From Pelagerythrobacter marinus (lineage in GTDB: Bacteria > Pseudomonadota > Alphaproteobacteria > Sphingomonadales > Sphingomonadaceae), in NCBI RefSeq assembly GCF_009827515.1, contig NZ_WTYO01000005.1, positions 62,001 through 126,000 of the forward strand: 64,000 nucleotides of DNA, read 5' to 3'. The position numbers were made by a program, and so were the translations under genes. Under the pieces are notes generated by a model that worked only from the letters and a program-made list of their open reading frames with translations, did not search any database and was not told the origin of the DNA. Each line of letters opens with the position of its first letter. Position 1 is the stretch's first letter. Positions 1-11,712 of the stretch are shown here, one piece after another.

Positions 1-115
1 CTTCTACCGCGCGATGGAGAGCTATCGCCGGACGTTCGAGCAGGGCAGCGGCGACAGCTCGATGATCCTGTCGCCGGACAACGAGTACCTGCGCCAGTTC
101 CAGGGCGGGAGGTAA
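1..115 (+). CDS. hflC: HflC-like protease modulator, C-terminal end only
   Basis: Only the last 37 codons are in the window, ending in TAA at 113-115. The visible tail (FYRAMESYRR near the start, then LSPDNEYLRQF) matches the C-terminus of the SPFH protein HflC. HflC pairs with HflK at the inner membrane and modulates FtsH proteolysis. A DegP-type protease gene follows 121 bp downstream, and the hflK-hflC-degP order is common in alphaproteobacteria. The call rests on the short tail and that context. Confidence 0.75.
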   Translation, partial: FYRAMESYRRTFEQGSGDSSMILSPDNEYLRQFQGGR

Positions 116-236
116 CCCGTCCCCCGCGCATTCAAGCCGCATTCAGCACCGCGGCCCATCAATCGCGCCGGGACTGCAAGCCGCCTCTCAGCAAGGGGCA
201 AGGACACGCACTGGACATGAAGAGGAAGCAAAGGAA

Positions 237-1781
<1,545 letters not shown>

Positions 1782-1827
1782 CCCGGCCGCGGGCTGCCCC
1801 GCGGCACATGGCGCCCGGCGCAGGCAA

Positions 1828-1860
1828 GGGCCTCCTTCCCCGGCGGGAAGGGGGCCCTTT
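1828..1860 (+). terminator. Rho-independent terminator between convergent genes
   Basis: Thirteen-base arms at 1828-1840 and 1845-1857 pair with one G-T wobble around the loop CGGC, and a short T tract follows (1858-1860). It sits 47 bp after the protease stop codon and 80 bp from the stop of the convergent penicillin-binding protein gene. The stem is nearly symmetrical, so it may act in both directions, though the A-tract on the other side is weak. Confidence 0.75.
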
Positions 1861-1939
1861 CCCGTTCGGCCGTCTCTTCCCCCTCGGCGCCGGCGGGCGG
1901 CGTGTTCCGGCCGCGGCTGGCGCGCGCGGCAGCCGGGCC

Positions 1940-4135
1940 CTAGTCGGCGGTGGGTGCGGGCGGCAGGCGGAGGGGCTGCGGGGTCGGCGCCGGGCGCGGG
2001 GTGGCGCGCGAAGGCTGGGGCGCGGCGCGGCCCTGCGGCTCGGCCCGCCCGGTCGCACGGTCGAGGAAGTCGTCGCTCGCCGCCTGCCCCGCGCCGCCGG
2101 GCGGCGTCTCGCGTTCCGGCTCGCCCGCGTCTTCCTGGCGCGATCGGTCGGCGGGCGGGGTCTCGCCCTCGATCGGGAAGGGGAATTCGCCCGGCTCCTG
2201 CCGGCGGCCGGGCTCGATCAGGTTGCCCTGCTCGTCGATGTAGTAATAGTCGTCCGGGTCGCCGTAGTAATACTCGTCGTCCGGCTCCAGCTGCCATTCG
2301 GGCAGCTGGAGCTCGGTATCGAACTGCTCCACCGGCCGGTCCCTGACCGCGTAGCGCATGTAGGCGGCGAACGCCTGCGCCGGCGCGCGCCCGCCCTGGA
2401 GGCCCGGCACGGCCCGGGCATCGTCGCGCCCCATCCACACGCCGGTGGTGATGCCGCTGGAAAAGCCCAGGAACCACCCGTCCTTGTTCGAATTGGTCGT
2501 GCCGGTCTTGCCCGCCACCGGGCGGCCGATCTGCGCCGCGCGGCCGGTGCCGGTGTTGACCGTGGTCTGCAGTAGGTCGGTGATCCCGGCGGTCACGTAA
2601 TCGGGCACCAGCGGGGTCGAGGGCGGCGGATCGTGGCTGTAGAGCGTTTCCCCGCTGGCGGTCGTCACCTTGACGATCCCGTAAGGTTCGACCGAGTTGC
2701 CCCCGGCCGAGATCGCGGCGAAGGCGCGGGTCATGTCGATCACGCGCACTTCCGAACTGCCGAGGACCATCGCCGGGTAAGTCGAGATCGGGGTCGTGAT
2801 CCCGAACCGCCGCGCCATCGAGGCGACGGTGCCGAAGCCGACTTCGTTGCCGAGCTGCGCGGCGACCGTGTTCTTCGAATAGGCGAAGGCGGTCCGCAGG
2901 TCGATCTCGCCGGCGAAATTGCCGCCCGAGTTGCGCGGGCTCCACCCGTCGATCGTCACCGGGGCATCGACCACCCGGTCTTCGGGCGTGTAGCCGGCTT
3001 CGAGCGCGGAGAGATAGACGAACAGCTTCCACGCCGATCCCGGCTGGCGCACGGCGTCGGTCGCGCGGTTGTAATTGGTGGTGACGTAATCGGTGCCGCC
3101 GACCATGGCGAGGATCGCCCCGTCGCGGTCGAGGCTGACCAGCGCGCCCTGCGCCCCGCCCGGCGTGTTCGACTTTATCGCCGCGGTCGCCGCGCGCTGC
3201 ATCCCGACGTCGATCGTGGTCCAGACCTCGATCGGCTCGAACGTCTCGGGCAGCAGCAGGTCGAGCTGCGGCAGGGCCCAGTCGGTGAAGTAACGGACCG
3301 AGTTCTGGCCCCGGTCCTCCTTCAGCTTGACGGCGGAAGGATCGACGCTCGCCTCGCTCGCCGAGATCCGCCCCTGTTCGCGCATCAGCCGCAGGACCAC
3401 GTTGGCCCGGCCGACCGCGGCATCGACGTCGGCGGTGGGGGAATAGCGGCTCGGCGCCTTGACCAGCCCGGCGATGATCGCCGCCTCGGCCGTCGAAAGC
3501 TCGGTCGCCGGGTGGCTGAAGAACTTGCGGCTCGCGCTGTCCACGCCATAGGCGCCGCCGCCGAAATAGACCTTGTTCAGGTACAGCTCGAGGATCTGCT
3601 CCTTCGAGAACTTCCATTCGAGCGCGAGCGCGAGGACCGCCTCGCGCAGCTTGCGGTCGAGCGTGCGGTTGGAATTGAGGAAGATGTTGCGCGCCAGCTG
3701 CTGGGTGATCGTCGAGGTCGCGGAAATGCGCCCGTCGCCGGTCATCGCGACCCAGAACGCGCGCGCCAGGCCGTAAGGGTCGATCCCCGGGTGCGAGTAA
3801 TAGCGGCGATCCTCGACCGAGATCATCGCGTCCTTCATCACCTGGGGGATCTCGTCGCTGTCGAGCCACTTGCCGTAACTCGGCCCCAGTTCGACGATCT
3901 CGGTCCCGTCGCGCGCGCGCACGACGATCGTCTGCGCGGTCTGCGATGCCCTCAGTTCGGAATAAGTCGGCAGCGACCGCGCGGCGAAAGCCACGGCCAG
4001 CCCCAGGAACAGGGCGCCGAGCAGCGCCAGCGCGCCGCCCCAGACGAAGAGGCGCCGCAACCAGCGTTTCCAGCCTGTCGGTCCGGTCCGGCCGGTGGAC
4101 CTGGCGCCTTTCCGCCGGCTGCCCCGCTTCGCCAT
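1940..4135 (-). CDS. Bifunctional class A penicillin-binding protein (PBP1A type)
   Basis: A 731-aa inner-membrane peptidoglycan synthase. It has a basic cytoplasmic tail and one membrane anchor at residues 29-52. The GT51 glycosyltransferase domain (about 75-250) carries catalytic Glu108 in SVEDRRYYSHPG and the TITQQLARN motif. The transpeptidase domain (about 310-600) has Ser367 in SAWK, SKN at 420-422 and KTG at 543-545. The last 100 residues form a proline-, glutamate- and tyrosine-rich low-complexity tail, common in alphaproteobacterial PBP1 proteins and of unknown role. Length and motifs are complete, so both activities are expected. Confidence 0.93.
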   Translation of the reverse strand: MAKRGSRRKGARSTGRTGPTGWKRWLRRLFVWGGALALLGALFLGLAVAFAARSLPTYSELRASQTAQTIVVRARDGTEIVELGPSYGKWLDSDEIPQVMKDAMISVEDRRYYSHPGIDPYGLARAFWVAMTGDGRISATSTITQQLARNIFLNSNRTLDRKLREAVLALALEWKFSKEQILELYLNKVYFGGGAYGVDSASRKFFSHPATELSTAEAAIIAGLVKAPSRYSPTADVDAAVGRANVVLRLMREQGRISASEASVDPSAVKLKEDRGQNSVRYFTDWALPQLDLLLPETFEPIEVWTTIDVGMQRAATAAIKSNTPGGAQGALVSLDRDGAILAMVGGTDYVTTNYNRATDAVRQPGSAWKLFVYLSALEAGYTPEDRVVDAPVTIDGWSPRNSGGNFAGEIDLRTAFAYSKNTVAAQLGNEVGFGTVASMARRFGITTPISTYPAMVLGSSEVRVIDMTRAFAAISAGGNSVEPYGIVKVTTASGETLYSHDPPPSTPLVPDYVTAGITDLLQTTVNTGTGRAAQIGRPVAGKTGTTNSNKDGWFLGFSSGITTGVWMGRDDARAVPGLQGGRAPAQAFAAYMRYAVRDRPVEQFDTELQLPEWQLEPDDEYYYGDPDDYYYIDEQGNLIEPGRRQEPGEFPFPIEGETPPADRSRQEDAGEPERETPPGGAGQAASDDFLDRATGRAEPQGRAAPQPSRATPRPAPTPQPLRLPPAPTAD

Positions 4136-4255
4136 CAGTCTGCGTTCACCTCTTTACGGGCCGCGCGGCCCGGTCTTTCGCTTTCCGCCCGGTGCATAGG
4201 GGAGTTGTAACGCGGCGTGAACGGCCCGGCGCGATTAATCCTCCGGCAGGCGCGG

Positions 4256-4654
4256 TCATTCCTCCGGCGCGAAGTCGAGCGCCGCCGAATTGATGCAATA
4301 CCGCAGGCCGTCCGGCCCCGGCCCGTCGGGGAAGACGTGGCCAAGGTGCCCGTCGCAGCGGGCGCAGACGACCTCGGTGCGGACCATGCCGTGGCCGGTA
4401 TCGCGGTGCGCCTCCACCGCCTCGCCGCTGGCGGGCGCGGTGAAGCTCGGCCAGCCCGAACCGCTGTCGTATTTCGCCGCGCTGTCGAACAGGGGCAGGC
4501 CGCAGGCGGCACAGCGATATTCGCCGGCCTGGCCGTTCTTCTCGTACTTGCCGGTGAAGGCGCGCTCGGTCGCGCCTTCGCGCAGGACGCGGTACTGTTC
4601 GGGCGTCAGCCGCTGGCGCCACTCGGCTTCCGATAGCTGGATCTTGTCGGGCAT
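4256..4654 (-). CDS. msrB: Peptide-methionine (R)-S-oxide reductase MsrB
   Basis: A 132-aa enzyme reducing methionine-R-sulfoxide in proteins. Two zinc-binding CxxC pairs (CAAC and CARC) and the resolving or catalytic cysteine in RYCINS near the C-terminus are present. The start chosen is the ATG at 4654, which has GAGGAAG about 8 bases upstream; an in-frame ATG at 4699 would add 15 atypical residues. It lies 37 bp downstream of the glutathione S-transferase gene on the same strand, forming a likely two-gene oxidative-stress operon. Confidence 0.93.
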   Translation of the reverse strand: MPDKIQLSEAEWRQRLTPEQYRVLREGATERAFTGKYEKNGQAGEYRCAACGLPLFDSAAKYDSGSGWPSFTAPASGEAVEAHRDTGHGMVRTEVVCARCDGHLGHVFPDGPGPDGLRYCINSAALDFAPEE

Positions 4655-4691
4655 CGTGCAGGCTTCCTCTCGCTGGCGTGGCCCGGCGGGA

Positions 4692-5369
4692 TCAGGCATC
4701 CAGTTCCGCGTAGTGGCGCGGCGGCTGGATCACTTCCATGCGTTCTGACAGGAGCGGGCGGAACGAGGGGCGGCTCTTGAACACCGAGTACCACCCGCGC
4801 GTCTGCTCGTGCCCGGTCCAGTCGATCCCGCCGAGGTAGTCGGCAACCGATATCTGGGCAGCCGCGGCGAGGTCCGCAAGGCTCATCGTCGCGCCCGCCA
4901 GCCAGGTGCGGTTGTCGATCAGCCAGTCGATGTAGTCGAGGTGCCCGTGGGCCAGCTTCATCGCCTCGCGCAGGATCCGCGAATCGGGCGGCTGGCGCAG
5001 GACGAGCCGCTTCTTCATCCGTTCGTGCAGCAGCGGCATCGTCACGTCGCCGAAGAAGTTCTCGTCGAACAGCGCGACGAGCCGGCGGATCTCCGCCCGG
5101 TTGGCGGCGGTGCCGTTGATCATCGGCGCCTTGTCCACCGTCTCTTCGAAATACTCGCAGATCGCGCGGCTGTCGGACAGGGCGATCCGGCGGTCGGGAT
5201 CGTGCAGGACCGGGGTCCGCCCGGCGGGGTTGAGCGCCCAGAACTCGTCGCTCGCATCCCACGGGTTCTCGCGCCACAGCTCGTAGCCGACGCCCTTTTC
5301 GCTCAGGAGAAGGCGAACCTTGCGGCTGAAGGGACAGAGCGGGAACTGGTAGAGGCGCCACATATGCAT
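4692..5369 (-). CDS. Glutathione S-transferase family protein
   Basis: 225 aa, with an N-terminal thioredoxin-fold domain (residues 1-80) and an all-helical C-terminal domain. The glutathione-contact motifs [10 protein letters not shown] near residue 10, NPAGRTPVL and [10 protein letters not shown] fit the family. MHMW gives two possible ATG starts six bases apart. Paired with msrB downstream, it probably handles electrophiles or oxidized thiols in the cytosol. The substrate cannot be predicted. Confidence 0.88.
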   Translation of the reverse strand: MHMWRLYQFPLCPFSRKVRLLLSEKGVGYELWRENPWDASDEFWALNPAGRTPVLHDPDRRIALSDSRAICEYFEETVDKAPMINGTAANRAEIRRLVALFDENFFGDVTMPLLHERMKKRLVLRQPPDSRILREAMKLAHGHLDYIDWLIDNRTWLAGATMSLADLAAAAQISVADYLGGIDWTGHEQTRGWYSVFKSRPSFRPLLSERMEVIQPPRHYAELDA

Positions 5370-5445
5370 CCCCGCTCATGCCGGATGCGCGCGGAGCCGT
5401 CCAGCCCGCCCCTGCTTGGCGCGCGGCAGGGCGCGGACCGTGCGC

Positions 5446-5505
5446 GCCAGCCTGCCCGACGCCAGCCCGCCCGACGCCAGCCCGCCCGATGCCAACCGGC
5501 CTAGC
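5446..5505. repeat. Four imperfect 15-bp direct repeats
   Basis: Tandem units begin at 5446, 5461, 5476 and 5491 with consensus GCCAGCCCGCCCGAC. The first three differ at one or two bases and the fourth is degenerate. The array abuts and includes the stop codon of the small exported protein gene read leftward from 5986. Replication slippage in GC-rich intergenic DNA is the simplest explanation. Confidence 0.7.
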
Positions 5506-5986
5506 GCCCGCCGCGGCGCGCTTCCTCCAGCGCTTCCATCAGCCGGCCAGCCATGTCGGCCAGGATCGGGCGCACCGTCTCGACCGTGCCGGCCATTGCC
5601 GCCGCACGGTCGAGCGCGCGGGGCAGTTCCTGCGCCGCGCGGGCCGGGATCTCGCCCGCTTCGGGACGCATCTTGCGCAGCGTGAGGTCGGGATCGACGC
5701 TGGCCGGATCGCGGCCCGCGGCCTCGGCCATCGGCTCGACGATCGGGGCGAGCGGCAGGTCGAGCAGGACTTCGCCCAGCACCGCGACGGTCGCGGCGAG
5801 GCTTTCCTGCATCGCCGGGTCGCGCAGCTGCTGCGACAGGGGCGGCTCGCCGGCGTGGACCGCGCCGTCCGCCGGCGCGACGGGATGCTCGGGCGGATGC
5901 TCGGCCGGATGCTCGGGCGGCAGCTGGGCCTGCGCGGCGGCCGGCAGCGCGACAAGCAGGGCGGCGGGCAGGGCAAGAATGCGCAT
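5501..5986 (-). CDS. Small exported protein of unknown function
   Basis: 161 aa with a clear Sec signal peptide (MRILALPAALLVALPAAAQA) and a His/Pro/Glu-rich segment (residues 22-38, EHP repeats). The rest is helical, Ala/Glu/Arg-rich, and contains no catalytic motif I recognise. The histidine-rich stretch could bind metal, but that is only a guess. It is followed at its C-terminus by a short tandem repeat. A second secreted ORF lies upstream on the same strand, so the pair may be cotranscribed. Confidence 0.7.
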   Translation of the reverse strand: MRILALPAALLVALPAAAQAQLPPEHPAEHPPEHPVAPADGAVHAGEPPLSQQLRDPAMQESLAATVAVLGEVLLDLPLAPIVEPMAEAAGRDPASVDPDLTLRKMRPEAGEIPARAAQELPRALDRAAAMAGTVETVRPILADMAGRLMEALEEARRGGR

Positions 5987-6064
5987 CGTGGCTCTCCGAT
6001 TCGTTCGCCCCGCCGTGCCGCCGGGCGGCTGACCGGGCGGTGAACGATGCGCCGAGCCGTGCCG

Positions 6065-6478
6065 TCAGAGCCCCGAGGCGTCGAGCAGGAGCAGGCAGGG
6101 CGGCATGACCGCGTCGAGCATGTCCCCCCGGGCGAGATCCTCGTACTCGCCCAGCAGGAGCTGCGCGACCGCCGCGCGGTCGAGCCCGGCGCGGTCCATG
6201 ATCTGCGCCGCGCTGCGCACGAAGAACTCGCGCCCGCGCGCGGCCATCGGGGGATAGGCCGCCATTGCCGGCTCGCCCGCCGCCTGCCCTTGCGCGACCA
6301 GCGCGAAGGCGGCCGAACAGCGCAGCGCGGTCCGCTCCCCGGCCTCCAGCGGCACAGCGCTCGCGTCCCGCCCGGCGGCGTCCTGCGCGCGCACCGGGGC
6401 GGGGGCGAACGCTGCGAGCGGGAGCAGGAGCGCGCATGCAACAGCGAGCGGGGCGAAGATGCGGATCGGGCCGGTCAT
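6065..6478 (-). CDS. Small exported protein of unknown function
   Basis: 137 aa. An N-terminal signal peptide (hydrophobic core about residues 8-30, ending near VRAQ) precedes a short mature helical domain. Two cysteines (about 54 and 128) could form a disulfide in the periplasm. The family is not recognised. It lies 78 bp upstream of the other small exported protein on the same strand and is divergent from the aldehyde dehydrogenase. Confidence 0.65.
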   Translation of the reverse strand: MTGPIRIFAPLAVACALLLPLAAFAPAPVRAQDAAGRDASAVPLEAGERTALRCSAAFALVAQGQAAGEPAMAAYPPMAARGREFFVRSAAQIMDRAGLDRAAVAQLLLGEYEDLARGDMLDAVMPPCLLLLDASGL

Positions 6479-6615
6479 GGCCCCACCCTATAGGGCGCGC
6501 GATGAACGCTTGCCAACGCGGCCCGGTTGACGCGGCCCCCGCGCGCCGCCATCCCCCGCGCGAGTTGCGAGCACCCGGGGACGCCCCCCGGCGACGAACA
6601 TCAGGAGCTGCGCTT

Positions 6616-8046
6616 ATGGCCGACTATCCTTCCCTCCACCTGCTGATCGGCGGGGAACAGCTTTCGGGCGATGGTCGCGAGAGCGAGGACGTGATCGACC
6701 CGGCGACCGGCGAGACGATCGGCACCCTGCCCCATGCCGGCACCGACGATCTCGACCGCGCGCTGGACGGCGCGCGCCGGGGTTTTCGCGAATGGCGCGA
6801 CACCCCGGCCGACAAGCGCGCGGCGATCCTGACCAAGGCCGCCGGCCTGATCCGCGAACGGGCGCGCGAGATCGGCCCCGCGATGACGCGCGAACAGGGC
6901 AAGCCGGTGAAGGAAGCGATCGGCGAGACGATCTACTGCGCGATGCTGCTCGAATTCTACGCGCAGGAGATCAAGCGCATCTACGGCCGCACGCTGGTGC
7001 GCCCGTCGGGCCAGCGGGTCGAGGTGCAGTATCACCCGGTCGGCCCGGTGGCCGGTTTCGCGGCGTGGAACTTCCCCGCGATCAACGTCATGCGCAAGAT
7101 CGGCGGCGCGCTGGCGGCGGGCTGTTCGGTGATCGTCAAGCCGAGCGAGGAAACGCCCGCCGGCGGGATCGCGATGGTCCAGGCGCTGATCGACGCCGGG
7201 GTCCCGGGCGACGCGGTGCAATGCGTGTTCGGCGTGCCCGACACGGTCAGCCGCCACCTCCTCGCCTCGCCGGTGATCCGCAAGGTCACCTTCACCGGCT
7301 CGACCGCGGTCGGCAAGCACCTGGCACGGCTGGCGGCCGACGACCTGAAGGTGGCGACGATGGAGCTGGGCGGCCACGCCCCGGTGCTGGTCTTCGCCGA
7401 CAGCGACATCGATGCCGCGCTCGATACGATGGTCCCGACCAAGTACCGCAACGCCGGGCAGGTCTGCGTCAGCCCGACGCGCTTCCTGGTGGAAGAACCG
7501 GTGTTCGAGAAGTTCCGCGACGGTTTCGTGGAACGGGCGAAGCAGGTCGCCGTCGGCAACGGGTTCGAAGACGGCACCCAGATGGGGCCGCTGGCCAATT
7601 CGCGCGGCCTCGATTCGATGGAGAAGCTGCTCGGCAACGCGCAGGAGAAAGGCGCGAAGCTGCTCGCGGGCGGATCGCGGATCGGCAACCGCGGCTATTT
7701 CCACGAGCCGACCGTGCTGAGCGAAGTCCCCCTCGATGCCGAGATCATGAACGAGGAACCGTTCGGCCCGGTCGCGCTGATCAACCCGATGGCGGGCGAA
7801 GAGGCGATGATCGAGGAAGCGAACCGCCTGCCCTATGGCCTGGCGGCCTATGCCTGGACCGACGACCCGGCCCGCCGCCGGCGGCTCGCGGCCGAAGTCG
7901 AGGCCGGGATGCTCGCGATCAACGGCGGCGGCGTTTCCGCGGTCGATGCTCCGTTCGGCGGGGTCAAGTGGTCCGGCTATGGCAGCGAGGACGGGCGTGA
8001 AGGCGTGATGGCCTGCATGGTGCCCAAGACCGTGCACGAAAGCTGA
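6616..8046 (+). CDS. NAD(P)-dependent aldehyde dehydrogenase (succinate-semialdehyde type)
   Basis: 476 aa, full length for the family. It shows the cofactor-loop motif PWNFP-like AAWNFPA, the general-base region MELGGH (about residue 250) and the nucleophile Cys284 in NAGQVC. ATG 6616 is preceded by AGGAGC at 6603-6608; the open frame runs further upstream without a signal to start there. The closest subfamily by motif is the GabD-like group, so a semialdehyde substrate is likely. The formaldehyde operon begins 48 bp downstream, but the substrate itself cannot be read from sequence. Confidence 0.85.
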   Translation: MADYPSLHLLIGGEQLSGDGRESEDVIDPATGETIGTLPHAGTDDLDRALDGARRGFREWRDTPADKRAAILTKAAGLIRERAREIGPAMTREQGKPVKEAIGETIYCAMLLEFYAQEIKRIYGRTLVRPSGQRVEVQYHPVGPVAGFAAWNFPAINVMRKIGGALAAGCSVIVKPSEETPAGGIAMVQALIDAGVPGDAVQCVFGVPDTVSRHLLASPVIRKVTFTGSTAVGKHLARLAADDLKVATMELGGHAPVLVFADSDIDAALDTMVPTKYRNAGQVCVSPTRFLVEEPVFEKFRDGFVERAKQVAVGNGFEDGTQMGPLANSRGLDSMEKLLGNAQEKGAKLLAGGSRIGNRGYFHEPTVLSEVPLDAEIMNEEPFGPVALINPMAGEEAMIEEANRLPYGLAAYAWTDDPARRRRLAAEVEAGMLAINGGGVSAVDAPFGGVKWSGYGSEDGREGVMACMVPKTVHES

Positions 8047-8094
8047 CCGGCCCCGCTGTCACCGCTCCCCCCTTTCGTTCCAGGAGATCCCCCG

Positions 8095-9207
<1,113 letters not shown>

Positions 9208-9268
9208 CCTCGCGCGGCAAGCCGATATAGGTAGCTAATCGAAACCTACTTTTCGGGAGAGATCCGCC

Positions 9269-9670
9269 ATGTTCAATCACGTCATGATCGGTGCCAACGA
9301 CATCGAGCAATCGCGCGCGTTCTACGACGCGGTGCTCGGCACGCTCGGCTTCGAAGGGGAGCCGATCCGCAATGTCTCGGCGAGCGGGCATACCCGCCTG
9401 TTCTACGTCCACGACGGCGGCACGCTGTGCCTGACCGAGCCGATCAACGACCAGCCGGCGACCGGCGCCAACGGCGGAACGATCGGCTTCAAGTGCGATT
9501 CGCCCGAACAGGTGAAGGCGTTCCACGATGCCGGGGTCGCCGCCGGCGGCACCTCGGTCGAGGACCCGCCCGGCCCGCGCGATGGCGGGGTGATGGGCAC
9601 CGTCCATCTCAGCTACGTGCTCGACCCGGCGGGCAACAAGCTGTGCGCGATCCACAGGCCGCAGGCCTGA
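9269..9670 (+). CDS. VOC (glyoxalase/bleomycin-resistance) family protein
   Basis: 133 aa, a single vicinal-oxygen-chelate domain. The start FNHVMIGANDIEQSRAFYD and the C-terminal YVLDPAGNKL are typical, with metal ligands His5-like and Glu-like positions in those strands. Proteins of this type are often placed beside adhC and fghA in sphingomonads, perhaps acting on a glutathione adduct. RBS GGGAGAG precedes the ATG. Confidence 0.85.
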   Translation: MFNHVMIGANDIEQSRAFYDAVLGTLGFEGEPIRNVSASGHTRLFYVHDGGTLCLTEPINDQPATGANGGTIGFKCDSPEQVKAFHDAGVAAGGTSVEDPPGPRDGGVMGTVHLSYVLDPAGNKLCAIHRPQA

Positions 9671-9711
9671 CCGACACCGCCGCCGCCGGCGGGCGGCGCG
9701 GCGAGGCGGGA

Positions 9712-10191
9712 TTGCTGGCGGACCTGCGGGCGCTGGCGATCCCGTTCGCGGCGCACGAGCACCCGGCGACCTTCACCGTCGCCGAAAGCCGCGCGCTCGA
9801 CGCCGGCATTCCCGGCGCGCACAGCAAGAACCTGTTCCTGAAGGATGCGGGCGGCGCGTTCTGGCTGGTCACCGTGCCCGCGGCGGCGCGGGTGGACCTC
9901 AAGGCCCTGCCCGCCGCGCTCGGATGCCGCCGGCTCAGCTTCGCCCGGGCGGCGGAGATGGAGCGGCTGATCGGCGTGTCGCCCGGATCGGTCACCCCGC
10001 TGGCGATGATCGATGCCGCGCCCGGCACGGTGACGCCGGTGATCGATGCCGGGCTGGCGCGGGCGGAACGGGTCAACGTCCACCCCCTGCGCAACACCGC
10101 CACCATCGGCCTTGCCGGGGCCGGGGTGCTGCGCCTCCTGCGCCACTGGGGGCACGCACCGGTCGTGATCGCGGTCCCGGTCGCCGCCTGA
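9712..10191 (+). CDS. Prolyl-tRNA editing protein, YbaK/ProX family
   Basis: About 159 aa. It is expected to deacylate mischarged tRNA-Pro (Ala or Cys). The conserved lysine motif HSKNLFLKD, the SPGSVTPLAMI loop and the VHPLRNTAT strand identify the ProXp/YbaK fold. No ATG exists in the frame. TTG at 9712 behind GGCGAGGCGGG gives the usual length. A CTG at 9667 overlapping the VOC stop codon is the alternative. It is embedded between the VOC gene and the formylglutathione hydrolase gene, so it is probably cotranscribed with them. Confidence 0.8.
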   Translation: MLADLRALAIPFAAHEHPATFTVAESRALDAGIPGAHSKNLFLKDAGGAFWLVTVPAAARVDLKALPAALGCRRLSFARAAEMERLIGVSPGSVTPLAMIDAAPGTVTPVIDAGLARAERVNVHPLRNTATIGLAGAGVLRLLRHWGHAPVVIAVPVAA

Positions 10192-10259
10192 CCGCCCGCG
10201 GCCGCGCACTGCGCGGCGATCCTTCGACAAGTCGGCGCCAAGGCGATAGAGCGGCGCGC

Positions 10260-11114
10260 ATGACCATCGAGACCACCAGCACCAATCGCGCCCATGGCGG
10301 CACCCAGGGCGTCTATCGCCATGCCTCGGCCGCTACCGGCACGCCGATGACGTTCTCGGTCTTCGTGCCCGACCATGCGCCGGGCGCGCGCCTGCCGGTG
10401 CTATGGTATCTCTCCGGCCTCACCTGCACCCATGCCAACGTGACCGAGAAGGGCGAATATCGCGCGGCCTGCGCGCGGCACGGGGTGATCTTCGTCGCCC
10501 CCGACACCAGTCCGCGCGGCGAGGACGTGCCCGACGCGGCGGACGAGTACGATTTCGGCCAGGGCGCGGGGTTCTACCTCGATGCCACGCAGGACCCGTG
10601 GGCGAAGAACTACCGGATGCGCAGCTATATCGAGCGCGAACTGCCCGAACTCGTCGCGGCCCATTTCCCCGCCGACATGGCGCGCCAGTCGATCACCGGC
10701 CACTCGATGGGCGGGCACGGCGCGCTGACCATCGGCCTGCGCAACCCGGATCGCTTCCGCGCGATCAGCGCCTTCGCCCCGATCGTCGCGCCCGGCGAAG
10801 TGCCGTGGGGCGAGAAGGCGCTCGGCCGCTACCTCGGCGGCGACCGCGCCGCATGGCGCGAATACGACGCCGTCGCGCTGATAGAGGACCGCTTCGCCAA
10901 GGCGGGCGGGCGCCATCCGCACCTGCTGGTGGACCAGGGCACGGCCGACGATTTCCTGGTCGAACAGCTGCGCACCCACCGCCTGGCGGAAGCCTGCCAG
11001 GCCGCCGGCATCGACGCCACGATCCGCCTCCAGGCGGGTTACGACCACTCGTACTATTTCATCTCGACCTTCATGGCCGAACACGTCGAATGGCACGCCC
11101 GCTGGCTGGGATGA
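10260..11114 (+). CDS. fghA: S-formylglutathione hydrolase
   Basis: 284-aa esterase-D family alpha/beta hydrolase that releases formate and glutathione from S-formylglutathione. It has the GHSMGGHGAL nucleophile elbow, the N-terminal LSGLTC motif, and Asp/His triad partners near the C-terminus (LVDQGTADDF and YDHSYYF). It completes the pathway begun by the class III dehydrogenase. The first ATG of the conserved N-terminus is at 10260. Confidence 0.95.
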   Translation: MTIETTSTNRAHGGTQGVYRHASAATGTPMTFSVFVPDHAPGARLPVLWYLSGLTCTHANVTEKGEYRAACARHGVIFVAPDTSPRGEDVPDAADEYDFGQGAGFYLDATQDPWAKNYRMRSYIERELPELVAAHFPADMARQSITGHSMGGHGALTIGLRNPDRFRAISAFAPIVAPGEVPWGEKALGRYLGGDRAAWREYDAVALIEDRFAKAGGRHPHLLVDQGTADDFLVEQLRTHRLAEACQAAGIDATIRLQAGYDHSYYFISTFMAEHVEWHARWLG

Positions 11115-11145
11115 GGGGCAGCGCGCCTGCTTCGACCCCGCCGTT

Positions 11146-11712
11146 TCAGCCCTGCGGCGCCGTTCCCGGCCGCAAGTACGCGAACATGTGCGCGACGTAA
11201 TCGGCCTTGCCCAGTTCGATCCCGCGATGGCGCAGGATGGCATAGGCGGTCATGACGTGGAAATAGAACTGGCCGATCGCCCAGTCGCGGACATACTGGT
11301 CGAGCGTCAGGTCGAAGATCATGCCCGTGGGCAATTCGTGCGCGACGGCGCGATCGGGGCCGCCGTCCAGATCGCCGGAAAGCGAGCGGACGAGCGAGAG
11401 CGTTTCCTCGATCCGCGTGCGCGCCTGCGCCATCGTCCCCGGGGCCTCCCCGGCATTGCGCCCCTCGTCGAGCAATTCGGTCAGCGCAGGCGGAAAGGCC
11501 TCGTCCCGCAGGCGGAACAGGCCCTCCTGCGCCTGGACGCAAGCGAAGCGGACCTGAGTCGAGAGCGGGAACATGTCCGGCGCCAGCCGCGCCGAAAGCA
11601 GCGCGTCGGCTTGTTCAGGCGCCTGCGCCTGCGCCTGTGCCTTGTCGAGCCAGCTGGCCAGCGCGGTCAGCATCTGCACATATGTGGGAACGAGAAAACC
11701 TGCCGGCGTCAT
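11146..11712 (-). CDS. DUF1993 family protein
   Basis: 188 aa, helical, beginning PAGFLVPTYVQMLTALASWLDKA, which is the usual DUF1993 (PF09351) opening. Family members resemble DinB four-helix bundles, but no function is established. The ATG at 11712 has GGAAGG upstream, while an upstream GTG/ATG extension to 11790 has no conserved sequence. A short glutamine/alanine repeat (residues 27-33) is a local slippage product. Confidence 0.8.
   Translation of the reverse strand: MTPAGFLVPTYVQMLTALASWLDKAQAQAQAPEQADALLSARLAPDMFPLSTQVRFACVQAQEGLFRLRDEAFPPALTELLDEGRNAGEAPGTMAQARTRIEETLSLVRSLSGDLDGGPDRAVAHELPTGMIFDLTLDQYVRDWAIGQFYFHVMTAYAILRHRGIELGKADYVAHMFAYLRPGTAPQG

Noticed and set aside
5446-5505. 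CRISPR array
   Set aside because: Units are adjacent without spacers and only 15 bp long; no cas genes occur in the window.
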